From Listeria monocytogenes ATCC 19117 (GTDB lineage: Bacteria; Bacillota; Bacilli; Lactobacillales; Listeriaceae), in contig NC_018584.1 of assembly GCF_000307025.1 (NCBI RefSeq), forward strand, positions 620,001 through 684,000: a stretch of DNA of 64,000 nucleotides, in the 5' to 3' direction. The position numbers and the translations under genes are program-made. The notes under the pieces were generated by a model. The model saw only the letters and a list, made by a program, of their open reading frames with translations, was not told the DNA's origin and searched no databases. Of the stretch, positions 37,956 through 46,915 are shown piece after piece; within the stretch, counting starts at the first letter, position 1, and each line of letters begins with the position of its first letter.

Positions 37956-39233
37956 CTAAATTTGCTCTAATGCTTTCGTTAAATCTTGGATAATATCATC
38001 GGCATTTTCGATTCCGATAGATAGGCGAATGGACTCTGGTTTCACGCCAGCTGTTAATTGTTGTTCTTCGCTTAGTTGTTGATGGGTCGTGGAAGCTGGG
38101 TGGATGATAAGCGATTTTGCATCACCAACATTCGCTAAATGCGAGAATAATTCCACGGATTCAATCACTTTTTTACCAGCCTCGTAGCCACCTTTAACCC
38201 CAAATGTGAAAATGGAGCCAGGTCCTTTTGGTAAATATTTTTGGGCTAATTCGTGGTATTTGTTGTCGCTCAAACCTGGATAATTTACCCAAGCTACTTT
38301 TGGATGGTCATTTAAGAAATTGGCAACTTGTTTCGCATTTTTCACGTGTTGCTCAAGGCGTAAGGATAGTGTTTCTAGGCCTAAAATGAGTAAGAAGGCG
38401 TTGAACGGAGAAAGTGCTGCGCCAGTATCACGAAGGAGTGAGACGCGTAGTTTGGTAATATAAGCCGCCGCGCCAACGTCATTTGTATAAGACAAACCAT
38501 TGTAGCTATCATCTGGTACCACTAGCTTTGGAAATTTGCCATTTGCCCAGTTAAATTTACCTGAGTCAATAACCGCACCACCAATTGCAACCCCGTGACC
38601 ACCAATGAATTTTGTTGCCGAGTAAACGACGATATCTGCGCCAAAATCAAACGGGCGATTCAAATAAGCGGTCGCGAATGTGTTGTCAACGATGAGCGGG
38701 ATATCGGATGCGTGCGCAATTTCTGCTACTTTTTCGATATCGACAATATTAATATCAGGATTCCCAATTGTTTCTATAAAAACAGCTTTCGTATTATCTT
38801 TAATCGCTTTTTCAAAATTTTCAGGTTCATTAGGGTCAACAAACGTTACGTCAATCCCAAAAGTTTTAAACGTATGGGAAAATAGCGTGTGCGTTCCGCC
38901 ATAGAGTGTTGCGGCTGCGACGATATGATCTCCAGAACCCGCAATATTTAAAATAGAGTAAGTAATAGCAGCCATCCCAGAAGCAGTTGCAACCGCACCA
39001 ATACCGCCTTCAAGTAGCGTTAACCGTTCTTCTAAAACAGCTGTAGTCGGATTCATAATTCGTGTATAAATATTTCCAGTTTCTTGTAAACCAAATAAGG
39101 CTGCGGCATGTTCCGGGCTATCAAATGTGTATGACGTCGTTTGATAAATTGGTACGGCTCTAGAATGCGTATCTCCGTCCGGTGTGTGTCCGCCGTGTAC
39201 TTGAATTGTTTCGAATTTATACTCATTACTCAT
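37956..39233 (-). CDS. metY: O-acetylhomoserine sulfhydrylase
   Basis: 425 residues from the ATG at 39233. A GTG three codons upstream overlaps the GAGGAG Shine-Dalgarno, so the ATG is chosen. PLP-binding Lys is in [12 protein letters not shown], and the N-terminal [19 protein letters not shown] is typical of the Cys/Met gamma-family. It makes homocysteine from O-acetylhomoserine and sulfide, acting directly after MetX. First gene of a two-gene unit. Confidence 0.95.
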   Translation of the reverse strand: MSNEYKFETIQVHGGHTPDGDTHSRAVPIYQTTSYTFDSPEHAAALFGLQETGNIYTRIMNPTTAVLEERLTLLEGGIGAVATASGMAAITYSILNIAGSGDHIVAAATLYGGTHTLFSHTFKTFGIDVTFVDPNEPENFEKAIKDNTKAVFIETIGNPDINIVDIEKVAEIAHASDIPLIVDNTFATAYLNRPFDFGADIVVYSATKFIGGHGVAIGGAVIDSGKFNWANGKFPKLVVPDDSYNGLSYTNDVGAAAYITKLRVSLLRDTGAALSPFNAFLLILGLETLSLRLEQHVKNAKQVANFLNDHPKVAWVNYPGLSDNKYHELAQKYLPKGPGSIFTFGVKGGYEAGKKVIESVELFSHLANVGDAKSLIIHPASTTHQQLSEEQQLTAGVKPESIRLSIGIENADDIIQDLTKALEQI

Positions 39234-39277
39234 AAAATCCACTCCTCTTTAATATGTATTTATCAGTAATTTCCATC

Positions 39278-39440
39278 AAAAAACCTCCCTAGCAGTATAT
39301 AAGCCGCCAGAGAGGATAGAGTTTCCTAAACTTGGATTTCCGACTTATCTTTCAGAATATACTGCTGGAATTAGCACCGTGAAAATAAATTCCGGTTGCT
39401 AAGGCTTCAAAGGGCCAGTCCCTCCACCTTTCGTGATAAG
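39278..39440 (-). promoter_or_regulatory. SAM (S-box) riboswitch of metY-metX
   Basis: The minus-strand aptamer 39344-39440 has P1 CTTATC/GATAAG, the invariant ACGAAAGGTGGAGGGACTGG stretch, GAAGCC and the AGCAACC core. A 10-bp terminator stem with two G-U pairs (39284-39293 / 39306-39315) is followed by six T. SAM binding should favour this terminator and shut off the methionine genes. Confidence 0.96.
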
Positions 39441-39463
39441 AAAATACTATTAAATTAAGTTAT

Positions 39464-39492
39464 ATATTACGCTGGATGCCATCAATTGTCAA
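39464..39492 (-). promoter_or_regulatory. SigA promoter of metY-metX
   Basis: Consensus TTGACA (39487-39492), 17 bp, TAATAT (39464-39469), directly ahead of the S-box. Confidence 0.88.
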
Positions 39493-39581
39493 CTATGTGC
39501 TGAAAAAGTCTAAAATTAGTACTTTTTGTGTTGAATTTGTGACAACGACGTTTTTTTTGAAAGAAAAAATTTTTTTAAAAG

Positions 39582-39606
39582 GTTTTAAATCCATTTTTTA
39601 GGCTAT
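39582..39606 (+). promoter_or_regulatory. Candidate SigB promoter of the HdeD-like gene
   Basis: GTTT (39582-39585), 15 bp, GGCTAT (39601-39606), one mismatch from the SigB -10 pattern. Stress control would suit an HdeD-type protein. Confidence 0.45.
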
Positions 39607-39680
39607 TATAGTTAAGACTAATTATATTTCATTAAAAATGGGGTTGAATTAGAAAAAACAAAGGGGAGTTGAAATAAAAA

Positions 39681-40208
39681 ATGAAGACTTTTACACGAAT
39701 TCTTGTTTTATTAGCGGGGATTGCAATGATTATACTAGGGGTTTGGTTCTTATTCCATCCAGGAATTTCATTATTAACCTCGACATTAATGTTTGGTTTC
39801 TTATTACTGATTTCTGGTATTTTCCACACAATCTCTTACTTTTCAGACAGAAAATCACAAAATGTTTCTGGCTGGGTACTAGCTGACGGGATTTTATCCA
39901 TCTTACTAGGTTTCTTGCTATTATTTAATGAATTTGACGGAACTTTAACACTCGTATTACTTTTCGGTATGTGGGTATTATTTGCTGGTATTATGCGTAC
40001 AATTGGCGCATTCACTGCCAAACAAAACAACGTACAAGGCTGGGGCTGGATTTTAACAATCGGTATTATCGGCATTATTGTTGGTTTTATCGCTCTATTC
40101 AATCCAGTTGTTTCCGCAATTGGTATCGTCCTTGTCGTTGCGATTTTCTTCATCGTTCAAGGTATCGGCGCAATCGCAACATTTTTCTTTATTGGTAAAA
40201 ATAGTTAA
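39681..40208 (+). CDS. HdeD-family (DUF308) membrane protein
   Basis: 175 residues with six short membrane helices arranged as repeated pairs and the motif LLLISGIFHTISYF. DUF308/HdeD members are linked to acid resistance in enterobacteria; their mechanism is unknown. GGGGAG lies 12 nt before the ATG. It is monocistronic, with a possible SigB promoter, so a general-stress role is likely. Confidence 0.85.
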   Translation: MKTFTRILVLLAGIAMIILGVWFLFHPGISLLTSTLMFGFLLLISGIFHTISYFSDRKSQNVSGWVLADGILSILLGFLLLFNEFDGTLTLVLLFGMWVLFAGIMRTIGAFTAKQNNVQGWGWILTIGIIGIIVGFIALFNPVVSAIGIVLVVAIFFIVQGIGAIATFFFIGKNS

Positions 40209-40248
40209 TAAAAAAGAAGCTATCTTAGTTTGATAGCTTCTTTTTATT
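40209..40248. terminator. Bidirectional terminator
   Basis: AAAAAGAAGCTATC (40211-40224) / GATAGCTTCTTTTT (40232-40245) with a 7-nt loop, serving the converging HdeD-like and Crp/Fnr genes. Confidence 0.92.
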
Positions 40249-40296
40249 ATGCATATTTTTACGAAATACAATTAGAAAAAAGTATTCATTTTGCAC

Positions 40297-40998
40297 TCAT
40301 ATGTAAGGTTCGTGATTTTCTTTTAGTTTTTGCTTATGAATCTCGAAATTATTAACACGCCAAGGTTTTGGCGAAAGCGCAATAATGCCATCTTCTTCGA
40401 GCTTTCGCAGGTTAGTTGCAACGTAAGCTCGAGCTAAATTTAGATAATTTCCCAAGATTTTTTGGGTGAAATAATAGGGAATCAAACAAGAACCATCCGA
40501 CTCGATTCTTCCAAATCTCTCCCCACAAGCAATTAATCCCGCTAAAACTTTCTCGCTAGAAGGGAGATTAACGTAACCTTCCCGTTCTAACATAGGTGTA
40601 ACCATACTTTGCATAAGTGCATTCATCTGCCAAAAAACATCTGGTGAACTTAAGAATTTATTAAGAACATATTTACGTTCAAATTGATAAACACTCACTT
40701 CACTTATCGTTGTGTAATTTACTGGTGATTTTGCACCACCAAGAAGTGTAAGCGGCCCGATACATTCTTGTTTACCTAAGAAGTTAATAATGCTATCTTC
40801 TTTACAAGTATTTTTACTCATAGAAACGACACCATCTTCAATGATGTAGAAATAATCAGTTTCCGCACCTTCAGCTAAAATCTGTTGGTTGCGCCTAAAG
40901 CGAATTCTTTTATATGGAAGAACTGCTTCACTAGAATCTTTTAATAAATTGAGTAAATCTACGTTGTAAAAGCTATTTTCCTCATTCAGTAATGACAT
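40297..40998 (-). CDS. Crp/Fnr-family transcriptional regulator
   Basis: 233 residues: a cyclic-nucleotide-binding-type beta-barrel (about 25-120, AEGAETDYFYIIEDGVVSMSK), a long helix, and a winged helix (about 165-215, YYFTQKILGNYLNLARAYVATNLRKL). It has no N-terminal Fnr cysteine cluster, and the cAMP-contact Arg-Ser pair is absent, so the effector is unknown. It belongs to the large Listeria set of PrfA-like regulators. AAGGGGA lies 8 nt before the ATG. A Fur-like box overlaps its probable promoter. bioY lies upstream on the same strand. Confidence 0.88.
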   Translation of the reverse strand: MSLLNEENSFYNVDLLNLLKDSSEAVLPYKRIRFRRNQQILAEGAETDYFYIIEDGVVSMSKNTCKEDSIINFLGKQECIGPLTLLGGAKSPVNYTTISEVSVYQFERKYVLNKFLSSPDVFWQMNALMQSMVTPMLEREGYVNLPSSEKVLAGLIACGERFGRIESDGSCLIPYYFTQKILGNYLNLARAYVATNLRKLEEDGIIALSPKPWRVNNFEIHKQKLKENHEPYI

Positions 40999-41020
40999 AT
41001 ACCGAGTCCCCTTTTCTCAG

Positions 41021-41040
41021 TGTTAATCATTATCATTATA
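41021..41040 (-). promoter_or_regulatory. Fur-like box overlapping a -10
   Basis: Minus strand TGATAATGATTAACA (41021-41035) matches the 7-1-7 Fur consensus TGATAATNATTATCA at 14 of 15 positions. It adjoins TATAAT (41035-41040), the probable -10 of the Crp/Fnr gene. Confidence 0.55.
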
Positions 41041-41073
41041 TAGGAGAAGACTCAAAATGTGTATTAATGGGAC

Positions 41074-41628
41074 TTAGGATGCTCGAAGTAATTTGGCTTT
41101 AATCAAACGATCACGAATGAGAATCCCTAATAACGCCGCAAAAACCGCTTTGATAATGCCTGGAATAATGAAAGGTACCATGCCTGTTAAAAAGGCGGTC
41201 GGCCAGTCAAGTCCAGTGCTAACTTTAAGCCATAAAACCCCGAAAATTAACGTAACGATGGCTCCTAAAATATTAGCAACGATTGCATAAGGAACAGTGA
41301 ATTTTGTTTTTTCGAGCAACCAACCTGTAAGTAGTGCATTAAAAATAAATCCGACAATAAATCCGCCAGTTGGCCCAAAAAGAATCCCAATTCCTGCTGT
41401 CATACCTTGGAAAACAGGAATACCCACAGCGCCAAGAACAATGTAAACTAAAACAGATATTGTACCATGACGAGCTCCAAGAATGGTTGCAGCTAACCCA
41501 ATGGCAAACGTCTGCCCAGTAAGGGGGATTGGACCAAGTGGGATAGCAACTTGTGCAAGTAAAGCAATGATGACTGCGAATAAAGCATCTACGACTAAAA
41601 ATTTCAATTTCTGATCACGCATAAACAT
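41074..41628 (-). CDS. bioY: Biotin transporter BioY (ECF S-component)
   Basis: 184 residues from the ATG at 41628; a second ATG two codons later is equally possible with respect to AAGGAG. It has six membrane helices with the family segments GPIPLTGQTFAIGLAATILGARHG and GPTGGFIVGF. BioY binds biotin with high affinity and works with the shared ECF energy module encoded elsewhere. A BirA-like operator overlaps its promoter. The gene continues toward the Crp/Fnr gene after 75 bp. Confidence 0.93.
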   Translation of the reverse strand: MFMRDQKLKFLVVDALFAVIIALLAQVAIPLGPIPLTGQTFAIGLAATILGARHGTISVLVYIVLGAVGIPVFQGMTAGIGILFGPTGGFIVGFIFNALLTGWLLEKTKFTVPYAIVANILGAIVTLIFGVLWLKVSTGLDWPTAFLTGMVPFIIPGIIKAVFAALLGILIRDRLIKAKLLRAS

Positions 41629-41638
41629 ATCTCTCCTT

Positions 41639-41689
41639 AATGTAAACTTTTTACTAAAATAGGTTAACATTTATTTCCTGAAAAAACAA
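41639..41689 (-). promoter_or_regulatory. bioY promoter with BirA-like operator
   Basis: Inverted halves AATGTTAACC and AGTTTACATT (41662-41671 and 41639-41648, 13-bp spacer) resemble the Firmicute BirA box. The putative -35 TTGTTT (41684-41689) and -10 TAACCT (41661-41666) put the operator over the -10. Confidence 0.65.
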
Positions 41690-41712
41690 TACTATTTTTT
41701 CTAACCAGTACC

Positions 41713-41786
41713 TTGCAATGAACACTAGTGTATGTTAAACTATAGTGGTAGTGAACAATATATAGTAGTGAATACTTGTTACTAGT
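41713..41786 (+). promoter_or_regulatory. Promoter and repeat-rich operator of the padR operon
   Basis: TTGCAA (41713-41718), 17 bp, TAAACT (41736-41741). The palindrome CACTAGTG (41723-41730) lies in the spacer, and a second ACTAGT is at 41781-41786. GTAGTGAA repeats at 41748 and 41765, 17 bp apart. The layout suits autoregulation by the PadR protein. Confidence 0.6.
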
Positions 41787-41815
41787 GTGCAATATAACAG
41801 AATGGAGGAGTTAGC

Positions 41816-42148
41816 ATGGAGGTTAACCCACAGTTCAAAAAAGGTGTGTTAGAACTTTGCTGTTTATTTTTAATTCAAAAGAAAGATTGTTACGGTTATG
41901 AATTAGCAAATCAAGTGTCTAAATATATTGAAGTAGCTGAAGGTGCTATTTATCCAGTACTTAGAAGATTAGTAAAAGAAGAATATTGTTCTACCTATTT
42001 AGTAGAATCAAATGAAGGTCCATCAAGAAAATATTATCAGTTGACAGTAAAAGGAGAAATTTACTTGAATGAACTTATTTCTGAATGGAATAATTTTACA
42101 GACAGTGTGGCAAAGCTATTAACAGAGGGGGATGCAGTAAATGAATAA
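41816..42148 (+). CDS. PadR-family transcriptional regulator
   Basis: 110 residues, a small PadR winged helix: KDCYGYELANQVSKYIEVAEGAIYPVLRRLVKEEYC is the DNA-reading part, followed by the wing (PSRKYYQLT) and a dimerisation helix. GGAGG lies before the ATG. The gene overlaps the DUF1700 gene by 8 nt. PadR / DUF1700 / DUF4097 units are a recurrent Firmicute envelope-stress arrangement. It probably represses its own operon through the ACTAGT repeats. Confidence 0.93.
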   Translation: MEVNPQFKKGVLELCCLFLIQKKDCYGYELANQVSKYIEVAEGAIYPVLRRLVKEEYCSTYLVESNEGPSRKYYQLTVKGEIYLNELISEWNNFTDSVAKLLTEGDAVNE

Positions 42149-42731
42149 ACAAGATTTTCTCAATGAATTAAACCAACGACTGGAATTGCTTGATCCGAAA
42201 GAACGGAGAGAGTTACTATCGGACTATCAGGAGCATTTTAGAAATGGGATTGAAGCAGGGAAAAGCGAGGAGCAAATCGTTTTTGACCTTGGGAGCCCAG
42301 AAGAAATTGCTGCGGATATAATCAGCGAACGTGGTATTCGTGAAGAACCGGCAGAAATGGATTATTATTATGTCCCGCGAAAAAATCAAAATGAAAATAG
42401 ATCTGTGAGTAAACAAATTTTAATAGGTGTCGGATTATTTTTCTTAGATATTTGTCTTATCATTCCAATTATGGTTTCGCTATGGTCCTTGGTTATCTCA
42501 CTTTGGGCGACGGTTGGTGGGTTCCTTTTATCACCAGTTATACTTGGCGTAGGAATTATTTTTGGTGCTGATTTCGAATTTTATCAAATGTTTGTTTCTA
42601 TTGGCCTTGTAGGTTTGGGGCTAATGCTTTTATTTGTAGCAAACGCGCTAACTCAGCTTACAAGTAAAGTAACAATGGCGATTATCCAGTGGCATAAATA
42701 TGCGGTAAAGGGAGGCGGAAAAAATGCGTAA
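42141..42731 (+). CDS. DUF1700 (HAAS) membrane protein
   Basis: 196 residues. The N-terminal DUF1700/HAAS region (about 1-75: LNELNQRLELLDPKERRELLSDYQEHF and DLGSPEEIAADI) is followed by a basic linker and three or four membrane helices (about 92-185). HAAS domains typically accompany PadR regulators and are thought to pass a signal from the membrane. It overlaps both neighbours by 8 nt, so all three proteins are co-translated. Confidence 0.9.
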   Translation: MNKQDFLNELNQRLELLDPKERRELLSDYQEHFRNGIEAGKSEEQIVFDLGSPEEIAADIISERGIREEPAEMDYYYVPRKNQNENRSVSKQILIGVGLFFLDICLIIPIMVSLWSLVISLWATVGGFLLSPVILGVGIIFGADFEFYQMFVSIGLVGLGLMLLFVANALTQLTSKVTMAIIQWHKYAVKGGGKNA

Positions 42732-43824
42732 ACATCACTTAAGTAAAAAATTATTTTTCGCTGGTTTGGTACTATTTATTATCGGTGCTATCGGTGTAGC
42801 ATTAACGATGAACAAAGGTAATATGATAGAAAAAGGTGAACCACTTACAAAACAGTGGGACTTATCAGCTGAAAGTATTAACTCCATTGCTTTTTCTTCC
42901 GAGCGCGACGTAACGTTTGAATGGAAAGAAAGTACAAATGGAAAAAATTACATCGAACTAAAAGGTAATTACTCTGCTAATGATAAAAAAGCCATTCAAA
43001 AATTAGATCCAGTTTCGGAAGATGGAACGTCCTTTAATATTACAGTTCCTGAAGAAGAGGATTGGTATAACGGCTTTGGCAAAATATACGCATACGGTCA
43101 ACAAAAAGTAACCGTTTATTTAACAAAAGATACTAAATTAGCTGATTTAGAAGTGAAATCTCATTCTGGGGATATCAATGTAGCTGATTTTAAAGTAAAG
43201 AAATTTGTTAGTTCTACCAACTCAGGTGAGTTAAAAGTAAGTAATTTGGAAGCAAATACTGCTCAAATGGCTACTTCTTCTGGGGACTTGGAATTATCGA
43301 ATATGAAAGCAAATAGCTCAGTTGAAACTGGTTCTGGACAGACGGACCTTACTAATTTAACAGGTGATTTAGAAGTAAATGGTGGTTCAGGCGATGTGAA
43401 TGTTACAGGTGTTAAAGCGAAGAAACTTAAAATTGCCATCGATTCAGGAGACATTGAGTTGACTAGTGGCACTGTAACTGACCTAGCTGTGTTAACAACA
43501 AGTTCCGGAGACATTGATGCAAGTACAAAAGGTAAAGTACAAGCGGAATCCAACTCAGGAGCAATCGAACTTGCAGGCATAACGAATGATGTAACAGCAA
43601 AAACAAGCTCAGGTGATATCGATGTAGCTTTTATCAAACAAGTAAAAAACATCGAAATCAATACAGATTCTGGTGAAGTTGAACTTGATCTACCGGGTGA
43701 TTTTAAAGCTATTTATGAAGCAAGTAGTAATTCAGGTAGCGTTAAAGCACCAACGAGTGATTCAAATACCGATAACCGAGTAACGGTGAAAACAAGTTCC
43801 GGAGATATTAAAATCGAAAAATAA
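42724..43824 (+). CDS. DUF4097 beta-helix cell-surface protein
   Basis: 366 residues: one N-terminal membrane anchor (about 9-28), then an extracellular region with many turns of a repeat ending in Ser-Ser/Asn-Ser-Gly-Asp/Glu (SHSGDI, SSGDLE, SGSGDV, DSGDIE, SSGDID). This is the DUF4097 right-handed beta-helix. Relatives include LiaX-type envelope sensors. It is the last gene of the padR operon and followed by a perfect hairpin. The role is probably envelope sensing or binding, as inference from the operon type. Confidence 0.9.
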   Translation: MRKHHLSKKLFFAGLVLFIIGAIGVALTMNKGNMIEKGEPLTKQWDLSAESINSIAFSSERDVTFEWKESTNGKNYIELKGNYSANDKKAIQKLDPVSEDGTSFNITVPEEEDWYNGFGKIYAYGQQKVTVYLTKDTKLADLEVKSHSGDINVADFKVKKFVSSTNSGELKVSNLEANTAQMATSSGDLELSNMKANSSVETGSGQTDLTNLTGDLEVNGGSGDVNVTGVKAKKLKIAIDSGDIELTSGTVTDLAVLTTSSGDIDASTKGKVQAESNSGAIELAGITNDVTAKTSSGDIDVAFIKQVKNIEINTDSGEVELDLPGDFKAIYEASSNSGSVKAPTSDSNTDNRVTVKTSSGDIKIEK

Positions 43825-43832
43825 AAAATCAG

Positions 43833-43864
43833 TGCGCTAATTATTTAATTAGCGCATTCTTTTT
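43833..43864 (+). terminator. Terminator of the padR operon
   Basis: TGCGCTAATTA / TAATTAGCGCA is a perfect 11-bp stem with a 2-nt centre, followed by TTCTTTTTGTT. Confidence 0.85.
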
Positions 43865-43869
43865 GTTAA

Positions 43870-44429
<560 letters not shown>

Positions 44430-44430
<1 letters not shown>

Positions 44431-44478
44431 AAAAATGTCTATTCTAGTTGAATGAATCAATTAGGATAGACATTTTTT
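44430..44478. terminator. Long bidirectional terminator
   Basis: 22-nt arms (44430-44451 and 44457-44478) pair with two G-U positions around a 5-nt loop; A/T tails are on both sides. Confidence 0.92.
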
Positions 44479-44864
44479 TATTTCGTAGCGGCTTTTCCAC
44501 TGGTAGATTTTCCACCGCGTAAAAAGAAGAAGATGATGGCAAGTAGCGCCATGATAACTCCTGCGAGAATGGATACGCCAACAGAAATGAGCATACCAGA
44601 AACTTGGATAATACTTAAAATGATGACTGCTGCAACAACCCCGTAAGCGAAGCCCCATATAGCAAATGTGAAGTAACTAGCTTTTTTGCTAAACCCGTAA
44701 AAAATTTCGCCTAACGTAGAAGCAACTAAAATTACAGGAGCTGCAAAAAGTATCGCTGAAAACACAAGCTGTGGCGTAACGTTGTCATAGAGGATTGTTT
44801 CGACTAAAAGCGTAGAAAAAATTCCTAAAACAAAAATCGATAAATAAGCAATAATAAAACGCAT
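44478..44864 (-). CDS. Small four-helix membrane protein, unknown function
   Basis: 128 residues from the ATG at 44864 with AGGAGG 8 nt upstream (an in-frame TTG one codon earlier is less likely). It has four hydrophobic helices and a basic, serine-rich C-terminus (RGGKSTSGKAATK). I do not recognise a family. The following-strand neighbour upstream is a DUF4870-type protein 52 bp away, so the two may form one unit of small membrane proteins. Confidence 0.75.
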   Translation of the reverse strand: MRFIIAYLSIFVLGIFSTLLVETILYDNVTPQLVFSAILFAAPVILVASTLGEIFYGFSKKASYFTFAIWGFAYGVVAAVIILSIIQVSGMLISVGVSILAGVIMALLAIIFFFLRGGKSTSGKAATK

Positions 44865-44916
44865 CAAAAAAACCTCCTAAAGTACACTATATTATAGCAT
44901 AAATTAGGAAGTTAGC

Positions 44917-45261
44917 TTAACATCTAGCCCAATTATCGTCACTATGCTTTACGATACGTGTAATTCCTCGAATCAAGTTGAAAATGAGTATCGATACATT
45001 TAGAAAAACGATAAAAAATACAGTAGCTAAGGCAAGAAAGTTAATGGTATCTGCACTATTGGTACTAAATGGCACATTGTTGTAAAGTAAAATCATTACA
45101 ACTACACCAGCGACAAAAGTTGTCTGTGTGAGGAGTGCCCATCTTACATGATGCCGAATTTCTTTATCTTTTGTTGTACACCAGATAATCGCGGGAGTAA
45201 TGACCGGGGCAAAGAAAAGACTGAAATAACTAAGCGCACTAATAATTTTTTTATCTAACAT
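44917..45261 (-). CDS. DUF4870/Tic20-like membrane protein
   Basis: 114 residues with three hydrophobic helices. The pattern SALSYFSLFFAPVITPAIIWCTTKDKEIRHHVRWALLTQ resembles the small DUF4870 proteins, where a first helix is followed by a charged loop containing a histidine pair. Function is unknown. AGAGG lies 12 nt before the ATG, a long but usable spacing. Same strand as the small membrane protein downstream. Confidence 0.75.
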   Translation of the reverse strand: MLDKKIISALSYFSLFFAPVITPAIIWCTTKDKEIRHHVRWALLTQTTFVAGVVVMILLYNNVPFSTNSADTINFLALATVFFIVFLNVSILIFNLIRGITRIVKHSDDNWARC

Positions 45262-45372
45262 TTCTCATCTATCCTCTCATTTGTTTATAAGTCTAGTATA
45301 GCGGGGAAAGAGAAATGGAACCATCGAATTAGGTGACGATATACAGAGGAAGATGACAGTTTTGTCATATAC

Positions 45373-45409
45373 AAAAACGCCTCTTCGAAAAAATCAAAGA
45401 GACGTTTCT
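45373..45409 (-). terminator. Terminator of the MATE gene
   Basis: Minus strand AAACGTCTCTT / AAGAGGCGTTTTTGT with one G-U, ending in a T-run just after the stop. Confidence 0.8.
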
Positions 45410-46750
45410 TTATATGACTGATTTTAGGGACCAAACTTTACTGCGCCATCTTCGGTACATTAGAACAGCTCGAACGCCTTCATCAATAATATAGGCGAGC
45501 CAAACACCTACAAGCCCAAGACCAGCAGAGATACCAAGTACATAGGAGAACGGCAAACTAACAATCCACATAACGATAAGTCCGCATATAAATGGAAAAC
45601 GAACATCGCCTGTTGAGTTAAGACTGCTAATAATGATAATATTCGTCGCACGTCCAAGTTCTAGGAAAATCGAAAGTAAGAACAATTCTTTCGTCATCGC
45701 AATGATTTCGGTATTGGTAGTAAATAAACTCATAATTGGTTCCGCGAAAAGGTAAATCGAAACGCTGACCACAATTGCGACAACCAAACCAATCTTCCAA
45801 CTACGTAGACCTTGCTTATAAGCTTTATCGATTTCTTTTGCACCAACCGCGCGACCGATAATAATTTGAGAGGCCTGACCGAGCGCGATAGCAAAGAGTG
45901 CGACAAACTGGCTAACCGTCGAAGCATAAACTTTTGTGGTAAGCGCCTCTGTACCAAGAATCGCAATAATTGCGGTAACAACTAGTTGCGAGCCGGCATA
46001 CGATAAATTTTCCCCAGCAGAGGGAAGGCCAAGTCGTAAAATCGAATAAAGTAATTTTTTGGAAACTTGCTCCAGTTTTTTGAAATGGAAAGTATAGCCG
46101 ATATATTTTCGCAGCATCCAGATGGCTAGACCCATTCCGACGAAGTTTGCGACAGCAGTGGAAATACCAACACCTGCTACCCCGTAATCTAAGTATGCAA
46201 GCGGGCCGTACAGGAATAAGTAATTACCGACAACATTGATAATGCTAATCGTCACAGGAACAAGAATGGATTGTCTTACGTAACCATGCGCCCGGAGAAT
46301 AGGCAAAATCGAAGCATGAATAGCGATAACAACCGAGCTTCCACCGATAATTTCTAAAAACGGTGCACCAACTTGAACTAAATGAGGATCAATTCCCATC
46401 CAAGTCAGGAAGTTTTTCGACATAAAAATGAAAATAATACTCATCACAATTCCAATTAAGAAAGCGACCACTAAGCCATTTGTAATCACATTTTCAATTT
46501 CTTTATGTTTTTTGGCACCAATCATTTGGGCAACGATAATCTGTACGCCAACACTGATAAAGCCGTAAATAATAATAGAAATAACAAGAATCTGATTTGC
46601 TACCCCTGTCGCAGCTACCGCATCATCTGAATAATGCCCCAACATAAAGACATCAATATAACTAATCATCAGACGTAAAAATTGCTCTAGAAAAATCGGC
46701 CAAGCAAGCGTAAAAAGACTTATGCTGGCGACTTTATGTACTGAACTCAC
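45410..46750 (-). CDS. MATE-family multidrug efflux protein
   Basis: 446 residues with twelve membrane helices. The first half begins FTLAWPIFLEQFLRLMISYIDVFMLGHYSDDAVAATGVANQI, a characteristic MATE opening, and the repeated half contains LGLPSAGENLSYAGSQLVV. It exports cationic compounds by Na+ or H+ antiport. The GTG start has GGGAGGG 7 nt upstream. It is divergent from a MarR/ABC exporter operon across 144 bp, so the MarR protein may control both pumps. Confidence 0.92.
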   Translation of the reverse strand: MSSVHKVASISLFTLAWPIFLEQFLRLMISYIDVFMLGHYSDDAVAATGVANQILVISIIIYGFISVGVQIIVAQMIGAKKHKEIENVITNGLVVAFLIGIVMSIIFIFMSKNFLTWMGIDPHLVQVGAPFLEIIGGSSVVIAIHASILPILRAHGYVRQSILVPVTISIINVVGNYLFLYGPLAYLDYGVAGVGISTAVANFVGMGLAIWMLRKYIGYTFHFKKLEQVSKKLLYSILRLGLPSAGENLSYAGSQLVVTAIIAILGTEALTTKVYASTVSQFVALFAIALGQASQIIIGRAVGAKEIDKAYKQGLRSWKIGLVVAIVVSVSIYLFAEPIMSLFTTNTEIIAMTKELFLLSIFLELGRATNIIIISSLNSTGDVRFPFICGLIVMWIVSLPFSYVLGISAGLGLVGVWLAYIIDEGVRAVLMYRRWRSKVWSLKSVI

Positions 46751-46846
46751 TTATTTCCCTCCCTTCGCATTAACACAATTAAAGCCATTATAAGGTAATT
46801 AAAGTTAAAAGTATAGATTAATTTCAAAATCGCTCCAAGATATCGC

Positions 46847-46891
46847 TTGACAAAAATCGAATATCTCATATAATTAGTTAGGTAAACTAAT
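46847..46891 (+). promoter_or_regulatory. Consensus promoter and MarR-type operator
   Basis: TTGACA (46847-46852), 16 bp, TATAAT (46869-46874), a perfect pair of hexamers. The palindrome ATTAGTT-AGGTA-AACTAAT (46873-46891) overlaps the -10 and start point, an obvious autorepression site. Confidence 0.85.
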
Positions 46892-46915
46892 CAAATGATA
46901 GAAAGAAGTGGAGAA

